This document shows, piece after piece, positions 25,080 through 31,616 of a DNA stretch of 41,052 bases. This DNA comes from an uncultured Prevotellaceae bacterium. GTDB taxonomy: Bacteria; Bacteroidota; Bacteroidia; Bacteroidales; Bacteroidaceae. The stretch is from positions 1 through 41,052 of the forward strand of contig ONRS01000031.1 in assembly GCA_900320255.1 (NCBI GenBank). The letters are read 5' to 3'. The position numbers were made by a program, and so were the translations under genes. Within the stretch, counting starts at the first letter, position 1. Each line of letters opens with the position of its first letter. The notes beneath the pieces are model-generated. The model saw only the letters and a program-made list of their open reading frames with translations, searched no databases and was not told the DNA's origin.

Positions 25080-26483
25080 TTATTGTTCGGGTTCTGCATC
25101 GTTGAAGTCGCTCACCGTAACGGGGGTAATATCGACTACGCGCAGGTTGTCAATGTAGATTTTCTGCGTGAAGAGAGAGGCAGGGTACTTGACGCCGAGA
25201 GCTTCGTCCTCGAGGTCGGCATTGACGAAGAGGAAGAGGAAGTTACGGTAAGAGCCGGCATTGCGGTCCTCGCAAATCTTCTGGAAGGTGACGTCGGGAG
25301 CCTCCGTGGGGTCGTAGTTGCCGAAGGCCGTCATCGGTATGGTGATGGTCTGCCAGCGCTGGCCCGTGGTGAAGGGTGCGTGGGTGCCGTCCTCCTTGTT
25401 GAACCAGGGCACCCAGACGGTGGCGGTGTTGTAGTACTGCGAGCTGTACTTGGTGCCGTTAGAGCCGTAGCCGTAGTTGGAGAGGTTGTTCTGGAGCGAG
25501 ATTTCGAGCTGTCCGCTCAGGTCCCAGGGCTCGGGCACGTAGATGTCGAACTGCAGGGCTACGTTGGCGGCACTGGTGGTGGCGGGAATGACGCTGTACA
25601 TGCGGGCTCCCCAGTCGTCGTTGGCATTGTCGTTACCGGCAGTAGCCCAGAGCAGCGAGTTAGAGCCTGCATCCAGTCCTCCGGCATTGAGCTTCACGTT
25701 GGGCACGAGCATGGCCACCTTGCCACGTCCGGTGTTGAGGGGGTCGTCAACGAGGTCCTCGGCGCTGTAGGTAGCACTCCATGAGCCTAACTCGCCCTTG
25801 TCGTCGAAGTTGGTGACGAAGCAGCGGAACTCATTGAAGTAAGGCGGTGTGACGGCAGTGCCGTTAGCACCCTCGCTGGTGAGTGAGCCGGGAACGCTGA
25901 GGTCGGCTGACGCAGGAACGGTGAACGTGTAAAACTTTCCCTCCTCGTCGCTGACGATGCCGCTGGTAACCTCGGTGCCGTCAGGCAGTGTCACCTTGGT
26001 GGTCTCCTGCAGGTTGGAACCCGTGACGGTGACTGTCTCGCCAGCCATGGGCAGCGTGTTGTCAACGCCGCTGATGCTGGGTGCCGAGGCACGCACGGTA
26101 AAGGGATAGACGAGCTGGGTGCCGTCCTTAATGAGCGTAATGGTGTTACGCACTGACTCGTCGGCCTTCTCAACGGGCGTTTCGCTGTTCAGCGTCACCC
26201 AGATGTTATTATCGGTCATCAGGGCATTGTTGAAGTAGGTCTCATAGCCATTGATGAGCACTTTCTTCAGCCCGGTAAAGCCAGAACCCTGAATACGGAT
26301 GAGCTGTCCGAGGCGGGCAAAACCTGCTTCACGGTCCTTATTGACCTCGTCGTCAATATTCTCAAGGAACACCTTGTCAATCTTCATGGGCGTGGAGCCG
26401 CTGTCGTCGTCGCTTTTGCAGCCCGTGAAGACCACTACTGCAAGGGCGAGGCACAAAGTGCTAATATATTTCATTGTTTTCAT
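25080..26483 (-). CDS. Surface glycan-binding lipoprotein (SGBP, IPT/TIG domains)
   Basis: This 467-residue lipoprotein has lipobox VFTGCKSDD. The N-terminal half contains IPT/TIG-type immunoglobulin-like domains (GQLIRIQGSGFTGLKKVLING and MAGETVTVTGSNLQETTKV). The C-terminal half resembles the glycan-binding domain of the SGBP-B group, with many aromatic residues (WGARMYSVIP, PEPWDLSGQ, VWVPWFNKED) suited to sugar contacts. Proteins of this kind follow susD in xylan and xyloglucan loci and hold the polysaccharide for the surface endo-enzyme. The downstream GH10 gene is that enzyme. The binding target, xylan, is inferred from the neighbours. Confidence 0.85.
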   Translation of the reverse strand: MKTMKYISTLCLALAVVVFTGCKSDDDSGSTPMKIDKVFLENIDDEVNKDREAGFARLGQLIRIQGSGFTGLKKVLINGYETYFNNALMTDNNIWVTLNSETPVEKADESVRNTITLIKDGTQLVYPFTVRASAPSISGVDNTLPMAGETVTVTGSNLQETTKVTLPDGTEVTSGIVSDEEGKFYTFTVPASADLSVPGSLTSEGANGTAVTPPYFNEFRCFVTNFDDKGELGSWSATYSAEDLVDDPLNTGRGKVAMLVPNVKLNAGGLDAGSNSLLWATAGNDNANDDWGARMYSVIPATTSAANVALQFDIYVPEPWDLSGQLEISLQNNLSNYGYGSNGTKYSSQYYNTATVWVPWFNKEDGTHAPFTTGQRWQTITIPMTAFGNYDPTEAPDVTFQKICEDRNAGSYRNFLFLFVNADLEDEALGVKYPASLFTQKIYIDNLRVVDITPVTVSDFNDAEPEQ

Positions 26484-26523
26484 CGTCTTTTTTTTCTTTT
26501 ATACTTTTTACTTTATTACCTTT

Positions 26524-26675
26524 TTAGAATAGAGCGTCGTCGCTGACTTCACGCTCGCCGAAGGTGTAGGCCACGGTGGCGATGTTGCCGCTGGCATCGG
26601 GCTTCAGCAACGGGTTCTTGGTCTGGTCAGTGTCGGCAATGGGCAGCCGGAGGTTGGCAGCTGTTGCCACGGCAA
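26524..26675 (-). pseudogene. SusD C-terminal tail in a shifted frame
   Basis: On the minus strand a second frame reads AANLRLPIADTDQTKNPLLK and continues to DDALF-stop at 26524. The block RLPI followed by NP is the ordinary end of SusD-family proteins. It therefore belongs to the SusD gene upstream, whose own frame leaves the family pattern after VETAFEGLR and stops at 26604. The residues normally found between FEGxR and RLPI are also mostly missing, so a deletion or complex indel is more likely than one lost base. Confidence 0.7.
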
Positions 26676-28148
26676 CGCTCGGAGGCCCTCGAAGGCTGTC
26701 TCCACACGGAACTCATGGCGTATGTCCTCGTAGCCTATCTTGCTCTTGGCAGGCACGCCGGCACGGGTACGCAGGGCGTTGAACAGGGCGAGTGCCGTAG
26801 CGTCGGTAGTGGTGGCATTGTTGCCCAGCACGGCCTCGCAGTAGTTCAGACAGACCTCTGCCAGACGCATCATGTAGGTGTTGATGCCCGAGTTGTTGTT
26901 CACGGCGATGCCGTTGACGGCATTGGTACCGATGACGTACTTCTTGACATTGGCACCCTGAGAGCCTGCATTCTCGGACTCTCCGTAGATGTAAGGCTTC
27001 TCGGGGTCGGTAGAGAGCTCGGGGTAAACCTCGCCGTAGGACGCTATGGAGTAGTGACGGCGGACGGCATCGTCAACAGTGGTGCCGAGGGTCGGGTCGG
27101 CATACTCCTTGAACTCTTCCCAAAGGTCGTAAGAGCAGTAGGTGGAACCGCCCCACGAGTTGCCCTGGTTCACCTGGGTGCTCCAGGCGAGGAAGCGCGT
27201 CATCGACTGTGCCAGGCCTGCAGGTGCACCGGCCTGCCACTGCAGCTGGAAGATGCTCTCGGCATTGTTGTTCTGCGTCTTGTAGTCGAAGAGGTCGGCA
27301 TACTTGTCAAGCAGCTGGAACGGACCCTCGCTGATAACCTTGGCAGCGGCCTTACGGGCAGCGTCGAGGTAATACTCGTTACGGGTGCCGCGGTTCATGT
27401 CGGTGGCAATGTTGGTGCCGTCGTAGCGTCCGCTGGTGGTCAGTCCTGCCATCGACAGGTACAGGCGGCTCAGCATGGCGTAGGCAGCATACTTGTTGAT
27501 GCGTCCGGTGCCGGGCGACGATGCGGGCAGGTTGACAGCGGCATACTCCATGTCGCGAATGGCAAACTCCATGGCGTCAGTCTGGCGCGCGGGAGCCACC
27601 ACATAGTTGTTGACCAGGTCCTGCGTGTTCTCGTAGATAACGGCACAGCCCCACAGCGAGCTAATGTACCAGTAGGCCAGTCCGCGCATGAAGCGGGCTT
27701 CGGCTATGCCCTGACGCTTTCCGGCATCAGTGACACCGTCGGTAGAGAAGTTCTGGATGTTGTTGATGGCATTGTTCGACTGTGCCACCACCGAATAGAA
27801 GGAACCCCACGCATCAGTCAGGCCGTTGCTCAGTCCGGTCTCCGTGAAGTTGGTGTAGGGGTAGATATAGTCTGAATACTGGGCAGTGATGTTGTTGGCG
27901 CGACCGTCACCCATGCCGTAGTAGAACTTGTCGTTAAACATGTACCACACGTAGCTGTAGAGCGGATAAATCTCCTGTGACACGGCATCGTCACTTGAGA
28001 AGAAGTTACTCTGACCTATCTGGTAGCTGTTCTCCTGCTCCAGGAAGTCGTTGGCACAGCCTGTCAATAAAGGTAAAAGGGTAAAAAGGTAAAAGGGTAA
28101 AACCGCTTTCGCCATGTTCCTTACCTTGCTCTTTATCTTTGTTTTCAT
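26604..28148 (-). CDS. SusD family outer-membrane lipoprotein, 3' end frameshifted
   Basis: SusD-type proteins form the lid over SusC and bind the oligosaccharide, here probably xylo-oligosaccharides. The start MKTKIKSK gives a lipoprotein signal ending LLTGCANDF. The TPR-like core is recognisable (AEARFMRGLAYWYISSLWG, YAAYAMLSRLYLSMAG, YMMRLAEVCLNYCEAVLG). After EFRVETAFEGLR the sequence departs from the family and stops at 26604, while the normal SusD ending continues in another frame to 26524. The hydrophobic part of the signal peptide is encoded by TTTTACC-type repeats (28065-28105). The protein as read may be truncated by roughly the last 40-80 residues. Confidence 0.85.
   Translation of the reverse strand: MKTKIKSKVRNMAKAVLPFYLFTLLPLLTGCANDFLEQENSYQIGQSNFFSSDDAVSQEIYPLYSYVWYMFNDKFYYGMGDGRANNITAQYSDYIYPYTNFTETGLSNGLTDAWGSFYSVVAQSNNAINNIQNFSTDGVTDAGKRQGIAEARFMRGLAYWYISSLWGCAVIYENTQDLVNNYVVAPARQTDAMEFAIRDMEYAAVNLPASSPGTGRINKYAAYAMLSRLYLSMAGLTTSGRYDGTNIATDMNRGTRNEYYLDAARKAAAKVISEGPFQLLDKYADLFDYKTQNNNAESIFQLQWQAGAPAGLAQSMTRFLAWSTQVNQGNSWGGSTYCSYDLWEEFKEYADPTLGTTVDDAVRRHYSIASYGEVYPELSTDPEKPYIYGESENAGSQGANVKKYVIGTNAVNGIAVNNNSGINTYMMRLAEVCLNYCEAVLGNNATTTDATALALFNALRTRAGVPAKSKIGYEDIRHEFRVETAFEGLRALPWQQLPTSGCPLPTLTRPRTRC
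28065..28105 (-). repeat. TTTTACC-type repeats encoding a signal peptide core
   Basis: On the plus strand GGTAAAA and GGGTAAAA units alternate four times. In the susD coding strand they read TTTTACC-like units and give LPFYLFTLLPLL, the hydrophobic core of the signal peptide. Related A/G-rich units lie in the GH67 signal peptide codons (35462-35490) and ahead of the BASS transporter start (4365-4400). Confidence 0.7.
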
Positions 28149-28231
28149 AACTTTTTGATTTGAGATTTTTTTGATTTGAGATTTGAATTTTTTCCAATTC
28201 TTCACTCTTCACTCTTCACTCTTCACTCTAA
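28141..28231 (-). repeat. Heptamers between susC and susD (TTTGAGA, CTTCACT)
   Basis: The gap between the two genes is mostly GATTTGA-type units (28157-28185) followed by four ACTCTTC heptamers (28202-28228). These are two more period-7 words. No promoter was recognised, which fits susD being read from the susC transcript. Confidence 0.75.
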
Positions 28232-28942
28232 TTAAAATTGGACGTTCACACCAACGGTATAGATGCGGGGCGAGGGGTAGCGGCTGTAGTCAACACCGTT
28301 ACGCAGTGCGTTACCCTGCATGGAACCAACTTCGGGGTCGAAGCCGTCATACTTGGTAATGGTAAAGAGGTTCTGAATGTTGCAGTACAGCTTCACATTG
28401 GTCAGGAACGTGTTCTTCAGCCACTGACGCGGGAAGGTGTAGGCCAGCGACACGTTCTGCAGGCGGATGTAGCTGCCGTCCTCCACGTAAGCGTCGCTCA
28501 CGCGGTTGTTCTTGTTGACACCACTCTCGGTGGAGAGGCGCGGCATGATGGTGCCCGGGTTGGTGACGTAGTAGTTACGGTAGTCTTCCGGTCCGTCGGG
28601 GTCAATCTTGGCCAGTCGGGCATAGTCGAGCACGGTGGTCAGCTGGTTGCTGGTAGAACCCGTGATGTCGAGGAAGCGACGGCCGTAGTTCATGATCTTG
28701 TTGCCGTAGCTGCCGCTGAACTGCAGGCTCAGGTCGAAGTTCTTATAGGAGAAGGTGTTGCCAAAGCCCCATGTGAACTTAGGCTCCGGGTTGCCAATGA
28801 AGGTCTGGTCGTTGTTGTCGATGACACCGTTACCGTCGAGGTTGAGCGTTGGGTGTTGGGTGTTGGGTGTTGGGTGTTGGGTGTGTCTTCGCACCTCGTA
28901 CCTCGTACCTCGTACCTCGACCGTTGACGTTGCCATTGGCAT
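28232..28942 (-). CDS. SusC/TonB-dependent transporter, C-terminal part (shifted frame)
   Basis: After repeat-encoded residues this frame continues LDGNGVIDNNDQTFIGNPEP and KFTWGFGNTFSYKNFDLSL, the conserved late-barrel region of SusC proteins, to a terminal strand ending VGVNVQF. The frame can start at an ATG at 28942, but a free-standing barrel fragment would have no function, so it is best read as the continuation of the upstream part (28830-31409). The frame differs by +1, and the change lies in the heptamer array 28841-28934. Loss of one heptamer would join the two parts into one SusC of about 1,050-1,070 residues, the usual size. Confidence 0.85.
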   Translation of the reverse strand: MPMATSTVEVRGTRYEVRRHTQHPTPNTQHPTLNLDGNGVIDNNDQTFIGNPEPKFTWGFGNTFSYKNFDLSLQFSGSYGNKIMNYGRRFLDITGSTSNQLTTVLDYARLAKIDPDGPEDYRNYYVTNPGTIMPRLSTESGVNKNNRVSDAYVEDGSYIRLQNVSLAYTFPRQWLKNTFLTNVKLYCNIQNLFTITKYDGFDPEVGSMQGNALRNGVDYSRYPSPRIYTVGVNVQF

Positions 28943-31409
28943 CCTTATAATAGAAGTCTTCGGGCTTGTCGAAACGGCCGATGACCTTGTAGCCCCAGAA
29001 CTGAGCGATGGGCTGGCCGACGACGGTGTTGGTAACGGTAGCCGTCTCTGAGCCTATCTGCATCTGCTCGGGCAACGTACCCGTCTCAGAGTCCAGGCTC
29101 AGCACCTTGTTGCGGTTGAGCGAGAAGACAATGTTCGAGCGCCAGGTGAAGTCCTTGGACTCAATGTTGACAGTGTTCACGGTCACCTCGAAACCAGTGT
29201 TGCGCAGCGAACCGATGTTACCCCAGGGGTTCGAGGCGGTACCGTAGGCCTCCTGGCCGGCACCAGAACCGAGGAATGCAGGCAGGCTGAGCATGAGCAG
29301 CAGGTCGTTGGTCTTCTTGTAGTACCAGTCGAACACTACGTCAATACGGCTGTTGAAAAGCGAGAGGTCCAGACCGATGTTGGTGGAATAGGTGGTCTCC
29401 CACTTCAGTTCGGGGTTGGCATTGTTGGCATTCAGCACACCTACGCCCCACGTGGTGGTGTAGTTGGCCAGCATGGCCATGTAGGCCCAGTCCTGCACGT
29501 TCTGGTTACCGGTGGTACCCCAGCCCAAACGTAGCTTCAGGTTACTGATGGTGCGGTTGTCCTTCAGGAAGTTCTCCTGACTGACACGCCAGGCAAAGGC
29601 AGCCGAGGGGAACCAGCCCCAGCGGTGACCGTCGGCAAACTTCGACGAGCCGTCGCGGCGCAGCGTGGCTGTAATAAGGTAGCGGTCGTCGAAATTATAC
29701 AGTGCACGGCCGAAGAACGAGAAGAGCGACGTGTTGTTCTGGTAACCGTCGATGCTGACGTTGTTACCCGTACGCTCACCGGCACGCAGGTCGATGACTG
29801 AGTTGGAGAGGTAGCCCTGGTTAGTGGTGCTCATGTTCTCCCAGTAGTTGTGGCTCATTTCCTGACCCAGCATGACGTTCAGGTGGTGCTTCTCGGCTAT
29901 GGTGCCGTTATAAGTCAGGATGTTACGCCACGACCAGTACTTGGAGTCGTTCTTGTACCAGGCACCGTCGCGCTGTGAACTGACACGCACACCGAAAGTG
30001 TAGTCGGGCTGGTAAGTCTTGGTCTTGTTCAGATTGTAGTCGGCTGAGAGTTCGGTCTTGAAGGTCAGCTCCTTCAGAATCTGCGCCTCTAAATAAGCGT
30101 TGACGCGGAAATTGAAACGCTTGGCGAAGTTGGTCTTGATTTCGGCCAGTGCCACGGCATTGTCGGGCATCCACTGGTCGTCAGGACCGTCGTAGCCACC
30201 CTCGGGGTTGCGCACGGCCACCGAGGGCTGTGAGCGCAGGGCCGTCATGATGATGTCCCAGTTCTTCTCCATCTCCTGGCGTGAGTCAGAGAGCGAGAAC
30301 GACACACCGCCCTTCAGCCACGACTTCAGCTGGGTGTCCAGGTTACCGCGAAGGGTCTGGCGCTTGAAGCCTGTGTTCAGGCCGATACCGTCCTGGTTCA
30401 GGTAACCGGCACTGACGGCATAGGTGGTCTTGTCGTTACCACCCGTCATGGAGAGGCTGTGGTTGGTCATGAAGGCCGTGTGGAACAGCTCGTCCTGCCA
30501 GTCGGTACCACTGCCCAACAGCTCGGGACGCAGGAACGTGCCCGAGTGTGTCCTGATCTGAGCATCGGCAATGTCGTTGTGGTGCTCAGCATACTGGCGC
30601 AGGTTCATCACGTCGAGCTTCTTCGGCATCTGCTGCCAGCCCACGTAGCCGTCGTAGGTAATGATGGCCTCGCCGCTCTTGCCGCGTTTGGTGGTAATCA
30701 TGATGACACCATTACTTGCGCGCGAACCATAAATAGCTGTAGCCGAGGCATCCTTCAGAATGTCCATCGACACAATGTCGCTCGGGTTGATGGCAGCCAG
30801 CGGGTTGGTGTTACCGTTGTCGGAGCCGTCAGAGTCAATGATGACACCGTCGATGACGAAGATGGGCTGTGAGGTGGCATTCAGCGAGTTGGTACCACGA
30901 ATGCGAATGGTGCTCGAACCACCAGGCGTACCCGTGTTGGCCTGAATCTGCACACCGGCAGCACGGCCCTGCAGCACCTGGTCGATACTGGTGGTTACCG
31001 ACTTCTCGATGGCCTTGTTATCCACCTGTGTCACGGCACCGGTCAAATCGACCTTACGCATAGTGCCGTAACCAACAACAACCACCTCACCAATGGAGGC
31101 GTTGTCTTCTTCGAGAAGCACGTCAATGGTTGTTTGACTACCGACCCGGACTTCCTTCGTCTCGTAGCCGATGTAACTGAATGTCAAGGTCTGTCCGGTA
31201 GAAACCGAAATAGCGTAGTTACCATCAATGTCGGTAACCACACCACCTTGAGCACCCTTCACTTTCACAGTTGCGCCGATAATCGGACCGTCAGCTGCAC
31301 TCACAGTTCCCTTCACAGTGACCTTCTGAGCAAACGTAGCCACGGGCAACATCAGCATCAGAAGCAATAGACAAAGGGTCCTTTTTAGAACTTTACTTGT
31401 GCAATTCAT
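28830..31409 (-). CDS. SusC/RagA TonB-dependent transporter, N-terminal 850 residues
   Basis: This is the outer-membrane oligosaccharide importer of the xylan locus. It has a signal peptide (LLLMLMLPVATFAQK), an N-terminal carboxypeptidase-like domain (VKGTVSAADGPIIGATVKVK), a TonB box region and the SusC plug signature (VVVVGYGTMRKVDLTGAV, then AGVQIQANTGTPGGSSTIRI), followed by most of the barrel. Family sequence runs to YYKDANGNVN, where a SusC normally reads a DxNxDG-type loop. There, codons from the heptamer array (GTRYEVRG, HPTPNTQ) take over and the frame stops at 28830. The rest of the barrel is in the +1 frame. As assembled the protein cannot be complete. A TACCTTTG promoter and phased TGTTTCA boxes lie upstream. 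Confidence 0.93.
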   Translation of the reverse strand: MNCTSKVLKRTLCLLLLMLMLPVATFAQKVTVKGTVSAADGPIIGATVKVKGAQGGVVTDIDGNYAISVSTGQTLTFSYIGYETKEVRVGSQTTIDVLLEEDNASIGEVVVVGYGTMRKVDLTGAVTQVDNKAIEKSVTTSIDQVLQGRAAGVQIQANTGTPGGSSTIRIRGTNSLNATSQPIFVIDGVIIDSDGSDNGNTNPLAAINPSDIVSMDILKDASATAIYGSRASNGVIMITTKRGKSGEAIITYDGYVGWQQMPKKLDVMNLRQYAEHHNDIADAQIRTHSGTFLRPELLGSGTDWQDELFHTAFMTNHSLSMTGGNDKTTYAVSAGYLNQDGIGLNTGFKRQTLRGNLDTQLKSWLKGGVSFSLSDSRQEMEKNWDIIMTALRSQPSVAVRNPEGGYDGPDDQWMPDNAVALAEIKTNFAKRFNFRVNAYLEAQILKELTFKTELSADYNLNKTKTYQPDYTFGVRVSSQRDGAWYKNDSKYWSWRNILTYNGTIAEKHHLNVMLGQEMSHNYWENMSTTNQGYLSNSVIDLRAGERTGNNVSIDGYQNNTSLFSFFGRALYNFDDRYLITATLRRDGSSKFADGHRWGWFPSAAFAWRVSQENFLKDNRTISNLKLRLGWGTTGNQNVQDWAYMAMLANYTTTWGVGVLNANNANPELKWETTYSTNIGLDLSLFNSRIDVVFDWYYKKTNDLLLMLSLPAFLGSGAGQEAYGTASNPWGNIGSLRNTGFEVTVNTVNIESKDFTWRSNIVFSLNRNKVLSLDSETGTLPEQMQIGSETATVTNTVVGQPIAQFWGYKVIGRFDKPEDFYYKDANGNVNGRGTRYEVRGAKTHPTPNTQHPTPNAQPRR
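28841..28934 (-). repeat. Composite heptamer array interrupting susC
   Basis: On the plus strand: one GTTGAGC, five perfect GTTGGGT units (28848-28882), a linker GTGTCTTCG, one CGCACCT and three CGTACCT units (28890-28917), then GTTGACGTT hexamers. In coding order this gives NVN, GTRYEVRG, AKT and HPTPNTQ. It sits in a loop between barrel strands. The frames before and after it differ by +1; both are open through the array. Confidence 0.95.
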
Positions 31410-31500
31410 ACAGTTAATGTTTTGTTAGTTATTTTGGTAAAAAAATTTGTTACATTGTGCAAAAACCGTTCCGTCATCACGACGACAGGTAAATCCGCTG

Positions 31501-31566
31501 CAAAGGTAGCCATTATTCAGAAAACAGCGGTTAAAACATGTTTCATCGATGTTTCAATATGTTTCA
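31501..31566 (-). promoter_or_regulatory. susC promoter with three phased TGTTTCA operator boxes
   Basis: CAAAGGTA at 31501-31508 is a minus-strand TACCTTTG -7 box, giving a leader of about 85 bases. No -33 TTTG is visible. TGTTTCA occurs at 31539, 31550 and 31560, spaced 11 and 10 bp, that is one helical turn each, and centred roughly 45-70 bases upstream of the expected transcription start. This is the place for an activator; the AraC-type output domain of the HTCS encoded upstream is the natural candidate. The rest of the 31410-31616 gap shows no gene; 31593-31615 carries GTTATCGTTGAC hexamers. Confidence 0.65.
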
Positions 31567-31616
31567 TTCTTAATTATTGACACCCGTTTGGGGCGTTATC
31601 GTTGACGTTATCATCA

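Noticed and set aside
28830..28942. Programmed ribosomal frameshift joining the two susC parts
   Set aside because: Heptamers would give the same peptide in any frame, so it cannot be excluded, but there is no slippery site or known precedent; repeat-number variation is simpler.
28800..29051. Plus-strand open frames rich in GVGCWVLGV and similar peptides near 28.8, 37.2 and 38 kb
   Set aside because: They are the reverse reading of the AACACCC heptamer arrays within minus-strand genes and have no independent support.
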